DNA from: Dactylosporangium fulvum
Lineage (GTDB): Bacteria; Actinomycetota; Actinomycetes; Mycobacteriales; Micromonosporaceae
Assembly: GCF_025137375.1 (NCBI RefSeq)
Contig: NZ_CP073720.1
Location: forward strand, 6,410,501 to 6,474,500
Direction of reading: 5' to 3'
DNA: 64,000 nucleotides
Shown here: positions 57,481 through 64,000 of the stretch, piece by piece
How positions within the stretch are numbered: position 1 is the first letter of the stretch
How the letters are laid out: each line of letters begins with the position of its first letter
Made by a program: the position numbers and the translations under genes
The notes under the pieces: generated by a model
Seen by the model: the letters and a program-made list of their open reading frames with translations, nothing else
What the model was told of the DNA's origin: nothing
Databases searched by the model: none

Positions 57481-58433
57481 GCGACGTCCCTCCAGTGCCG
57501 GACCCAGCCGGCCCGCCGGTCCTCCACGACCCGGTGCATCAGCCCGCACCGGTGCACCGGACCCGCCCGCAGCTGCGCCGGGAACGCGCCGGACTCGCGG
57601 ATCTCCCGCATGACGTCGGCGTGCAGGCCCGGCAGCCGTGGATCCTCGACGAAGGCCATCGCGTTGAACCGGGCCTCCCAGATGCCGTGCACGACGCCGT
57701 CGGCCTCGCTGAGCGCCGCCACCTCCCCGGGCACCCGCTTGTCGCGGATCTCCCGCGCCAGCAGCTCGGCGTTGAAGAACTCCCGCTTGGCCGCGCCGAC
57801 CTCGATATGCCCGGCCGCGCGCAGCTGCCGCACGAACAACGCACCGTCCAGGTCGGTCTCGTCCTGCGGCGCCGGCTCCCGCACCGGCGCCCGCTGCGGC
57901 GGCACCGGCGAATACGGGTCGTAGAAGTGCCGCCGGACGTGCGCACAGTCGGGCTTGACGAGCAGGTTGCGCAGCACGTTCTCGTGCCACAGCTCGATGG
58001 TGATCCCGGTCTCCCGCTGCCGGCGGGCCCGCCAGTTGTCCCACCACTGCGCGGTCTGCGCGTCCATGCTCGCCGGGACGCAGAGAATCCACTGGCCGAG
58101 CCGGTAGCCGTGGCGGGCCGCGGCGTTGACCGCGGAGTCGAACGACTCGCGGATCTGCCCCTGGGACGAGCGGGTGACGGCCGGCCAGAAGTACTTCGAC
58201 TGCCAGACGACAACGAGCCCGGACAGCTCCCCGAGCAGGATGTCGATGCCCCAGTCGCCGGGGTTGGCGGTGATCGCACGGGCACCGGGGTAGATCGCGG
58301 CGAGCAGCATGGCGAGCATCTGCTCGAAGTCGTCACGGGCGCCCGCGAGGTTGCCCGCCCGCAGCTGGTGCGCGGCGAAGTTGATCGGGGGCTCACCGGA
58401 GGCAAGGCTCGTCGCAGCGGCAGTCGCGGTCAT
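57477..58433 (-). CDS. Restriction-endonuclease-like effector fused to an ABC-3C C-terminal domain
   Basis: A 318-residue protein. Residues 30-125 are a PD-(D/E)XK (Mrr-like) nuclease: helix ARDDFEQMLAMLLAAIYPGA, D60 and D64 in NPGDWGIDILLGEL, then VVVWQSKYF with Q78 and K80, and the following SQGQIRESFDSAVNAAARHG helix. Residues about 190-318 (GALFVRQLRAAGHIEVGAAK REFFNAELLAREI, RFNAMAFVEDPRLPGLHADV MREIRE) are the ABC-3C C-terminal adaptor domain. The nuclease is the likely toxic effector, cutting DNA when the SMC-like ATPase senses invading nucleic acid. GGAGGGAGG is 3-4 nt before ATG. Confidence 0.78.
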   Translation of the reverse strand: MTATAAATSLASGEPPINFAAHQLRAGNLAGARDDFEQMLAMLLAAIYPGARAITANPGDWGIDILLGELSGLVVVWQSKYFWPAVTRSSQGQIRESFDSAVNAAARHGYRLGQWILCVPASMDAQTAQWWDNWRARRQRETGITIELWHENVLRNLLVKPDCAHVRRHFYDPYSPVPPQRAPVREPAPQDETDLDGALFVRQLRAAGHIEVGAAKREFFNAELLAREIRDKRVPGEVAALSEADGVVHGIWEARFNAMAFVEDPRLPGLHADVMREIRESGAFPAQLRAGPVHRCGLMHRVVEDRRAGWVRHWRDVA

Positions 58434-58510
58434 CGCCTCCCTCCTTCAACCGCAGCTTCCGACCCCATTGATACTTATGGCTCCAAGATTGTCACGCGCA
58501 GCTATCGATC
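58434..58510 (-). promoter_or_regulatory. Promoter of the ABC-3C operon
   Basis: On the minus strand GTGACA (about 58491-58496), a spacer of 16 nt and TATCAAT (about 58468-58474), in a locally AT-rich patch, about 35 nt before the strong ribosome site. Confidence 0.45.
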
Positions 58511-58572
58511 CGCTACCCACAGCGCGATGTTCGTGCGCATTTCACCGGCTGTTGGTCGCCCGATCGGGCGGA

Positions 58573-59670
58573 TCAGAGTTTGTCCAGATTGATGTCCGCA
58601 TAGATGGCGGCGTGGTCCGAGCCCGCGTGCACCGGCCGGGTCATCGTGTCATAGATCGGCCACAGCACGCCGCGGCGGCCGCCCCACACGCCCTTGCGCA
58701 GAATGCCGCCGCCGGTCGCCGCCGCGAACAGCGCCGGTGACAGCAGGACGTAGTCGAGCTTGTTGCGGGCGGTGCAGGAGCCGTACGTGCCGGGCCGCCC
58801 GCCGTCGTCGAAGCCCGGATGCGTGGCGATGTCCCGCAGGTCGGTCGCGCGCAGCAGCGGCGCGAGCGGCTCGCTGTCCGGGGTGTCGTTGAGGTCGCCG
58901 ACGACCGCGACCAGCGGGGTGGACCGGCTGCGGTAGATCTCGGCCACGCGGGCCGCCTGCCGCCGCCGCGCCGCGTCGGAGGCGACCTTCCCGCCGTACC
59001 CCTTGCTCTTGAGATGGTTGACGAGCACGACGAGGTCACCGCCGCCGGGGATCCGGAAGTGGTACTCCGGGCAGTCGCGACTGAAGATCCGGCCGCGCTC
59101 GTCGGTGTCGTCGACGTGGGTCCGCTGACCGATCAGCGGATAGTCCACCGTGGACATGACCCCGACGTCGATGCCACGCTCGTCGTTGCCGTCGACGACC
59201 ATGATGTGGGGGTACAACCCCCCGAGCCCGCCCTCGGCGAAGCGCCGCAGCGCGAGCCGGCTCTCCGCCTCGATCACGCCGAGGATGTCGGCGCGCACGT
59301 CGAGGATCACCCGCGCGGTGTTGAGCAGGGCCAGCTCGTCCACCCGGTCGGTCGTCAGCTCGACCCAGCCGATCCAGTCGGACCGGCCCCCGGCGACGAT
59401 CTCGACCCGGCCGTCGCGGCGCCGCGTGACGAGCCGCCCGCGGTTCTGCCGCAGCCGGGCGAACTTCGCCGTGTCGCTGTTGCGCAGCCCGAGCCGGCCC
59501 AGCTCGCGGAGGACGTCGTGCTGGACCTCCGGCGTGTAGACCGGCTCCTCGAGCAGCTCACACACCCGCTCGAAGGCTTCGAGGACCGGCCGGCCGGCGG
59601 CCCATGTGCGCTGGTCGAAGATCTTCGCGCGGTTGAAGAGGTTCTCGACGTTGTAGCTCGCGATGCGCAT
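58573..59670 (-). CDS. Endonuclease/exonuclease/phosphatase family nuclease (intact)
   Basis: A 365-residue EEP enzyme: MRIASYNVENLFNRAKIFDQ, metal-site E in GVIEAESRLALRRFAEG, VDGNDERGIDVGVMSTVDYP, LVVLVNHLKSKGYG, catalytic LVAVVGDLNDTPDSEP, NKLDYVLLSP and the final HAGSDHAAIYADI. Such enzymes cleave phosphodiesters in DNA, lipids or coenzymes with Mg2+. It lacks a signal peptide. The broken paralog at 41905-42946 shows the same N-terminus and length. TACTCT 8 nt before ATG suggests leaderless expression. It lies next to the ABC-3C operon but with its own promoter. Confidence 0.88.
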   Translation of the reverse strand: MRIASYNVENLFNRAKIFDQRTWAAGRPVLEAFERVCELLEEPVYTPEVQHDVLRELGRLGLRNSDTAKFARLRQNRGRLVTRRRDGRVEIVAGGRSDWIGWVELTTDRVDELALLNTARVILDVRADILGVIEAESRLALRRFAEGGLGGLYPHIMVVDGNDERGIDVGVMSTVDYPLIGQRTHVDDTDERGRIFSRDCPEYHFRIPGGGDLVVLVNHLKSKGYGGKVASDAARRRQAARVAEIYRSRSTPLVAVVGDLNDTPDSEPLAPLLRATDLRDIATHPGFDDGGRPGTYGSCTARNKLDYVLLSPALFAAATGGGILRKGVWGGRRGVLWPIYDTMTRPVHAGSDHAAIYADINLDKL

Positions 59671-59710
59671 CGGTTACGAGAGTAGGGGCCGCGTGTCACC
59701 TGCGGGTGGC

Positions 59711-60364
59711 ATGGTCACCCGGATGGTGTCGCGATCATGGCTGGCGGTCGAGTTCGGACTGGTCTTCTTCGTCCTCGTCGGGCTCTTCGCCCTCGTGCGT
59801 GTGCCGGGCGGCCCGATCCCGGCGCTGCTGGTGCTGACCGTCGTGGTCGCCTTCTACTTCCGGCGGGCCCGGACGTTCGACCGGCGCGACCTGTGGCGGG
59901 CCTCGGCGCTGCTGCCCGCGCTGCCGTCGATCCTGCGGCTCTTCGCCGCGGCGGCCGTGGTCGCCGTCGCCGGGGTGTTCCTGTTCGACCGTGCGCACCT
60001 GTTCGACCTCCCGCTGCACAACCCCGGGCTCTGGGCGCTCATCACCGTGGCCTATCCGGTCGTGTCGGTCTATCCGCAGGAGCTGCTCTTCCGGGCGTTC
60101 CTGCTGCACCGGTACGGCCCGCTGTTCGGCACCGAGCGCGTGGCGGCCTGCTGGAGCGCCGTCGCCTTCGGCTTCGCGCACATCCTCTTCGGCAACGTCC
60201 TCGCCGTCGTGCTCACCCTGGCCGGAGGATGGCTGTTCGCCCGGCGCTTCCAGCAGACCCGCTCCCTGCTGACCGCCTGCGTGGAGCACGCGCTCTACGG
60301 CCTGCTCATCTTCACCGTAGGTCTGGGGCGGTATTTCTACCACGGCACGCAGTTCGGGGCATAG
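59711..60364 (+). CDS. CPBP family intramembrane glutamic endopeptidase
   Basis: A 217-residue protein with about seven helices. Metalloprotease-like ABI motifs: QELLFR at 123-128 (standard EExxxR with the first Glu changed to Gln), FGFAH (F153-H157) and EHALYG (E192, H193). Family members cut CAAX-like or bacteriocin-related membrane proteins. With the first motif Glu replaced, activity is uncertain. ATG 59711 or 59723 are possible; the N-terminal charge (MVTRMVSRSW) supports either. A leaderless gene follows 18 nt after its stop. Confidence 0.8.
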   Translation: MVTRMVSRSWLAVEFGLVFFVLVGLFALVRVPGGPIPALLVLTVVVAFYFRRARTFDRRDLWRASALLPALPSILRLFAAAAVVAVAGVFLFDRAHLFDLPLHNPGLWALITVAYPVVSVYPQELLFRAFLLHRYGPLFGTERVAACWSAVAFGFAHILFGNVLAVVLTLAGGWLFARRFQQTRSLLTACVEHALYGLLIFTVGLGRYFYHGTQFGA

Positions 60365-60369
60365 CGACG

Positions 60370-60382
60370 TATCGTCGACCTT
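60370..60382 (+). promoter_or_regulatory. Leaderless -10 box of the LLM oxidoreductase gene
   Basis: TATCGT (60370-60375), 7 nt, ATG 60383. Confidence 0.4.
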
Positions 60383-61234
60383 ATGGACATCGGCATCGGC
60401 CTTCCGACAACGCTCAACATCGCCGGACCGGATCTGCTGGCCTGGGCCCGCCGCGCCGAGGACCGCGGGTTCGCGACACTCGGCACGATCGACCGCATCG
60501 TCTACCCGAACTACGACACGCTGACCTCGCTCGCCGCCGTCGCCGGCGCGACCACGCGCATCAAGCTGTTCACCGACATCCTGCTCGCCCCGATGTACCC
60601 ACCGGTGTGGCTGGCCAAGGCGACCGCGGGCCTCGACGCCATCTCCGGCGGCCGGCTCACCCTGGGCCTCGGCATCGGCGGCCGGCCCGACGACTACGCC
60701 GCGATGGACCGGCCGTTCAACCGCCGCGGCGCACTCATGGACGAAACGCTGGTCCTGCTGCAGCGAGTCTGGGCCGGCGAACCGGTCGGCGGCGCCCTGC
60801 CGGTCGCGCCCGCCCCGGCGCGCGAGGGCCGGGTCCCGATCCTCATGGGCGGCAACAGCGAGGCGGCGATCGCCCGCACCGTGCGGTTCGCGGACGGCTG
60901 GACGATGGGCGGCGGCGGCCCGGACCAGGCAGCCTCGATGGTGCAACGGATCCGCCACGCGTGGCGCGAGGGCGGCCGCGAGGGCGAGCCGCGGCTGGCG
61001 GCGTTGGTGTACTACGGTTTCGGCGATCTCAGCGCGTCGGCGACCGCCCTGCGCAAGTACTACGGTTTCCTGGGCGAGTGGGCGGACCGGATCGTGGAGA
61101 GCCGGATCACCAAGCCCGACCAGGCGGTGTCCGTGACCCGCGCGTTCGAGGAGATCGGGATTCGCGAGGTAATGTTCTTCCCGACGATCCCGGCACTGTC
61201 CGAAGTGGACGCCCTGGCCGAGGCCGTTCTGTAG
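60383..61234 (+). CDS. LLM-class (F420-dependent) flavin oxidoreductase
   Basis: A 283-residue luciferase-like TIM barrel: MDIGIGLPTTLNIAGPDLLA WARRAEDRGFATLG, ATTRIKLFTDILLAPMYPPV WLAKATAGLDAISGGRLTLG LGIGGRPDDYAAM, FNRRGALMDETLVLLQRVW, VPILMGGNSEAAIARTVRFA DGWTMGG. The Gly-rich GGNS and the absence of an FMN-phosphate loop suit F420 rather than FMN, as is usual in actinobacteria. Reaction unknown (deazaflavin-linked reduction of an aldehyde, alkene or imine). Hairpins at 61255-61275 and 61313-61368 can end transcription. Confidence 0.87.
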   Translation: MDIGIGLPTTLNIAGPDLLAWARRAEDRGFATLGTIDRIVYPNYDTLTSLAAVAGATTRIKLFTDILLAPMYPPVWLAKATAGLDAISGGRLTLGLGIGGRPDDYAAMDRPFNRRGALMDETLVLLQRVWAGEPVGGALPVAPAPAREGRVPILMGGNSEAAIARTVRFADGWTMGGGGPDQAASMVQRIRHAWREGGREGEPRLAALVYYGFGDLSASATALRKYYGFLGEWADRIVESRITKPDQAVSVTRAFEEIGIREVMFFPTIPALSEVDALAEAVL

Positions 61235-61312
61235 GCGGCGACCACCCGGCCTGACCACGGGTTTTGCCGTGCCCGTGTGATGTGTCGTTGTGGTGCCCCT
61301 GCCGCACCGTGT

Positions 61313-61368
61313 GCGATCCGGTGCCGGTCATGGCCCGGCAAGGTCAGCCATGACCGGCACCGGATCGC
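61313..61368. terminator. 21-bp perfect inverted repeat, 14-nt loop
   Basis: The arms (61313-61333 and 61348-61368) are exact complements of 21 nt beginning GCGATCCGG and ending CATGG; the loop is CCCGGCAAGGTCAG. The stem is longer and more perfect than a usual terminator. It may end the LLM gene transcript, but also recalls the stem elements of the islands (CATG at the loop side). Confidence 0.55.
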
Positions 61369-61682
61369 CGGCAGCCCGCAACGACCGCCGTATCGGCGAC
61401 GCCCCCGCACCGGGGCGGACGGTTCTCTGGTGCCGCACGCGGCCATGCTGTCTTGCCGCAAACCGTCACGCCACCGCCCGGACCATTCGCACCCGGCGGC
61501 CCATGAGCAACAGGTCCCAGACCGCCGAACTCGTCAGCCGCGGCATCACCGCGTGACCGGCACCGCCGCCGGCACACGCTATGCCACGGCCGGCCCTCCA
61601 CACCGCGACCGGCCCTCCGCGTCGCGACCGGCCCTCCGCACCGCGGGGCACGACACTGGCGGCGACAGCCTGACCCGGCGCC

Positions 61683-62095
61683 GGCTCGGTGCGTGCCGAA
61701 CGGCCGCACGGACTCCCGGTCCACGGCCACGACACCGGCCCGGCGTATGCCCGAACGGCCATACGGGCTCGGGAGCCACACCGACCACAACACCGACCCG
61801 GCACACGCCGAACAGCCAAGCGAACTCCGAAGCCACACCGACCACAACACCGACCCGGCACACTCCGAAGGGCCGCGCGGACTCCCGGGCCACGGCCACG
61901 ACACCGACCCGGCACACGCCGAAGGGCCGCGCGGACTCCCGAGCCACGGCCACGACACCTGCCCGGCGTATGCCCGAACGGCCATACGGGCTCTGGAGCC
62001 ACACCGGCCACGACACCGGCCCGGCACACGCCAGACGGCCATACGAGCCCCCAGGCCACCGGCCGCGACACCGGCGGCGGAAGCTGCCGAGCAGC
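61683..62095. repeat. Low-complexity tract 3, ~54-58 bp imperfect tandem units
   Basis: About seven units of the kind CACGCCGAAGGGCCGCGCGG ACTCCCGGGCCACGGCCACG ACACCGACCCGG with variants (CGAACGGCCATACGGGCTC, CACACCGACCACAACACCGA). Neighbouring units are most alike, as expected from slippage. Confidence 0.7.
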
Positions 62096-62192
62096 AGCCG
62101 TCGGGCCGCACCGTCAAGCGGGCAGGCGAGTTCGACATGCGCATAGATTCCGGTCGCCACCTGGAATACACCCAGCCGATGGAGACATTTCC

Positions 62193-62288
62193 GACATCTT
62201 GGTGCATCGACAGGCGTGCATGCGGCCACTTTCCCATGATCCCGAAGACTTCGCGCCGTCCGGGCAGCCACAAGTCTTCGGGATCATG
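62193..62288 (+). repeat. Hairpin element B (box, 22-nt spacer, 17-bp stem, 20-nt loop)
   Basis: Box GACATCTTGGTGCATCGACA (62193-62212), identical to element A. After 22 nt, arms CATGATCCCGAAGACTT (62235-62251) and AAGTCTTCGGGATCATG (62272-62288), a perfect 17-bp stem with a 20-nt loop containing GGGCAGCCAC. Box, spacer, arm and loop lengths equal those of element A 43 kb away. Confidence 0.65.
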
Positions 62289-62559
62289 AGAATTCACCAG
62301 CAGACTGATCGATCCTGATCGAACTTTGTCCAAATATTGAGAGCAGTGCCGATGCGGTCCGGTCCGACAGCCGGCCAGTTCGGGTGACCACCCGCGAGCA
62401 GGCCTGCTCCCACCGGCCACCCCGGCACGGCAGGCTCCCGAGCCGCACCGGGCACGGCAGCGACGGCGGGAACGCTCCCGCCGGGCACCCACCCCGGAAC
62501 CGACCGAGCAGCACGCCAGGCCTGAACGACACGACACACGTCGCCGTCACCATGCGCCG

Positions 62560-62960
62560 AGCAGCAGGCACAGCCCATGCACCCACCACATCCAGGCAGG
62601 CAGGCAGCACGGGCGACCGCACCGGCCAGCCCAGCCGGGCAGCCCGCTCGACCACCGCGCCGGGCCGAGCCTCGCCAACCGGACAGGCCGCACAACCAGC
62701 CGCCGCCCGGCCCGCCGCCTGGCCCACCGACCGGCCCGCCGATCAGCCCGCCGACCAGCCCGCCGACCGCGCCGCACGACCGAGCCGCCGCCCGGCCCAC
62801 CGACCAGCCCACCGACCGAGCCGCACGACCGAGCCGCACGACCGGCCCACCGACCAGCCCACCGACCGAGCCGCCGACCGAGCCGCCGACCGAGCCGCAC
62901 GACCGAGCCGCCGCCCGGCCCACCGACCAGCCCACCGACCAGCCCGCCAACCAGGCCGCA
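62560..62960. repeat. Low-complexity tract 4
   Basis: Repeats built from CCGACCAGCCCACCGACC, GAGCCGCACGACCGAGCCG and GAGCCGCCGCCCGGCCCACC in variable order; GCCGACCGAGCC occurs several times in a row around 62860-62890. The sequence encodes Pro/Arg/Thr-rich or Gly/Ala/Trp-rich strings in every frame, none with the features of a protein. Confidence 0.65.
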
Positions 62961-63002
62961 TGACCAGGCCGCCCTGGGACCGTGCCGACTGACGGCATCA
63001 GC

Positions 63003-63056
63003 CATGATCACGGACGTTTCAGTGGGTCCCGGGCCACCAGAAGTTCCGTGATCATG
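63003..63056. repeat. Hairpin element C
   Basis: CATGATCACGGA (63003-63014) pairs with TCCGTGATCATG (63045-63056); with two mismatches the arms extend to 16 bp. It starts with CATGATC and has a ~22-nt loop with GGGTCCCGGGCC, similar in plan to elements A and B but without the 20-nt box. Confidence 0.5.
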
Positions 63057-63194
63057 AAACGCTCGCCGGAACTGCGCACCGACAGCGCAATTGGCCGGTC
63101 GGAATACGGCGCAGCCGGCGAGTGCCGGCCAGGCAGCCCGCGCACACCGGCGGCGTCGGGGACGACTGGCACCGTCGTCGCCGTGGACCCGGCG

Positions 63195-63614
63195 TCAGGG
63201 TCTCGGGATCAAATGGCGGGCCAGCGTTTTCAGCGCCGCCTGGACCTCCGGGAGGGCCGACTTGTCGGCCAGGGCCGCGGCCAGGGCGTCGTCGATCGGG
63301 GTCGCGGTCACCACCAGCAGTCTGCTGGTCGCGGCCGGGTTGGGGCGTACCAGTGTGCGGCGGCGGTCTTTCGGGTCAGGGGTTGTGATCACCGCGCCGC
63401 TGTCCTGGAGGCGGGCTATCGACGCCGAGACGTGGCTCTGCGGGAAGCAGGTCCGCGCGGTGATCTCGCTGACCGAACTGTCCGGGTGCTGGGCGATGTC
63501 GACCAGCACCGAACGCACGCTGGCCGGCAGGTCCTCACCGCCCGGCAACGGCAGCGCGGCGCCGCCGATCTTCATCAGGGCGCGAGCCAGCACGAGCAGT
63601 TCCAAGCCGTTCAC
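63195..63614 (-). CDS. MarR family transcriptional regulator
   Basis: A 139-residue winged-helix protein: LPASVRSVLVDIAQHPDSSV SEITARTCFPQSHVSASIAR LQDSGAVITTPDPKDRRRTL VRPNPAATSRLL. GTG 63614 lies 6 nt after TATTCT on the minus strand, a leaderless start; the TTG at 63629 would precede the -10 box. It is divergent from an alpha/beta hydrolase gene across a near-perfect palindromic operator, so it probably controls that gene. Confidence 0.85.
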   Translation of the reverse strand: MNGLELLVLARALMKIGGAALPLPGGEDLPASVRSVLVDIAQHPDSSVSEITARTCFPQSHVSASIARLQDSGAVITTPDPKDRRRTLVRPNPAATSRLLVVTATPIDDALAAALADKSALPEVQAALKTLARHLIPRP

Positions 63615-63630
63615 CGCCCCAGAATACAAC

Positions 63631-63650
63631 AGACTTGATGCATCAGGTCT
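63631..63650. promoter_or_regulatory. MarR operator AGACTTGATGCATCAGGTCT
   Basis: A 20-nt palindrome with one mismatched pair, midway between the divergent MarR and hydrolase genes (17 nt from the GTG, 21 nt from the ATG) and over both promoters. Confidence 0.6.
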
Positions 63651-63670
63651 GATGGTTTAGCGTCTCGCTC

Positions 63671-64000
63671 ATGTACACCTCGAAACGCGGCGACGGGGAT
63701 CGACTGCTCGTGATCGTCCAGGGCGGCGACGGTGACGCCGACGGGTCGGCGGCCCTCGTCGACGCACTCGTGAGCGGCGGCGGGTTCACCGTCCTGACCT
63801 ATGACCGCCGGGGGCTGTCCCGCAGCCCCGCGGGTGAAGGACCGGTGACGATCGAGTCGCACACCGACGACCTGGCACTCCTGCTCGCCATGCACGCCAA
63901 GGCGCCCGTCGACGTGCTCGGCATCAGCATCGGCGCCCTGATCGGCCTCGATCTGGCAGCCCGCTATCCAGGGTTGGTACGGTCCGTGGTCGCCCACGAG
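63671..64000 (+). CDS. Alpha/beta hydrolase, partial (runs off the window)
   Basis: First 110 residues: LLVIVQGGDGDADGSAALVD, FTVLTYDRRGLSRSPAGE, TIESHTDDLALLLAMHAKAP and the nucleophile elbow VLGISIGALIGLDLAARYPG with Ser in GISIG. The oxyanion region near QGGDGD is unusual in having Gly-Gly-Asp instead of HG. Catalytic Asp and His lie outside. TAGCGT 7 nt before ATG 63671 suggests leaderless transcription under MarR control. Confidence 0.85.
   Translation, partial: MYTSKRGDGDRLLVIVQGGDGDADGSAALVDALVSGGGFTVLTYDRRGLSRSPAGEGPVTIESHTDDLALLLAMHAKAPVDVLGISIGALIGLDLAARYPGLVRSVVAHE

Larger units (their letters stand above)
61235..63194. other. Non-coding repeat island 2 (about 1.96 kb)
   Basis: No gene is supported. 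Order: a 21-bp perfect inverted repeat (61313-61368), a short unassigned stretch, low-complexity tract 3 (about 61683-62095), hairpin element B (62193-62288), tract 4 (about 62560-62960), hairpin element C (63003-63056), then 130 nt to the MarR gene. The + strand is C/A-rich. Unit lengths in tract 3 vary between about 54 and 58 nt, so a coding function is unlikely. Size and plan mirror island 1 at 17879-19822. Confidence 0.7.

Noticed and set aside
61400..61560. Small rightward ORF ending in SNRSQTAELVSRGITA as a transposase remnant
   Set aside because: Too short, no recognised motif, and no terminal repeats or target duplication around it.
61693..62289. An apparent 18-residue peptide repeat (HAEGPRGLPGHGHDTDPA)
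   Set aside because: Only two or three neighbouring units keep the frame; others are 57-58 nt long and break it, and there is no start signal.

Overview
The window is chromosomal DNA of a very GC-rich actinomycete. Nearly every gene uses G or C at third codon positions, GTG starts are common, and many genes are preceded by a TAnnnT -10 box 6-8 nt before the start codon (leaderless transcription). An F420-type LLM oxidoreductase, TIGR00027-type methyltransferase, xi-class GST and many PadR/MarR/LacI regulators fit a soil actinobacterium; Micromonosporaceae is my guess from overall style, not proven. I see no tRNA, rRNA, CRISPR array, intact insertion sequence or prophage.

Layout. 0-9.3 kb: a DUF2975 membrane protein cut by the window edge, a TPR protein with atypical codon use, selA-selB (selenocysteine incorporation), a secreted TIM-barrel protein, a stand-alone condensation-domain protein, a truncated DUF418 gene and a uridine-kinase-like P-loop protein. 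9.3-17.9 kb: a broken aminoglycoside phosphotransferase, a YeiH-type transporter whose first helix is a separate 33-residue ORF, a MarR/azoreductase divergent pair, an HTH-DUF4180 pair, a two-component system and asnB. 17.9-19.8 kb: a non-coding repeat island. 19.8-41.9 kb: an MFS-UspA fusion, a GGDEF-EAL protein, two FtsX-like permeases, a chemoreceptor, GH30 with a divergent LacI regulator, a plant-type ATP phosphofructokinase, a serine hydrolase with an NAD-dependent dehydrogenase, DAHP synthase behind an attenuator-like leader, an ABC ATPase and a PadR/membrane protein pair. 41.9-54.9 kb: an internally deleted EEP nuclease, a FAD monooxygenase/PadR/aldo-keto reductase group, MarR, a stand-alone LigD phosphoesterase domain, a RibD-like reductase, methyltransferase, beta-lactamase-like hydrolase, SDR, GST and a secreted beta-propeller pair. 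54.9-58.4 kb: a three-gene ABC-3C type conflict (anti-phage) system: nuclease-CTD, middle component and SMC-like ATPase, with a repeat-built mini-ORF joining the first two. 58.5-61.2 kb: an intact EEP nuclease, CPBP protease and LLM oxidoreductase. 61.2-63.2 kb: a second repeat island built like the first. 63.2-64 kb: MarR with a divergent alpha/beta hydrolase that runs off the window.

Two themes stand out. First, two ~1.95 kb gene-free islands share one architecture: low-complexity, C/A-rich tracts around a conserved 'box - 22 nt - 17-bp hairpin with 20-nt loop' element. Second, genes are often lost at gene borders: Clp-N fragment, DUF418, APH, EEP nuclease, a glucose-dehydrogenase scrap and an unidentified fragment are all truncated or frameshifted, while functional operons next to them look intact. 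Some of these breaks could be assembly errors and need read-level checking.
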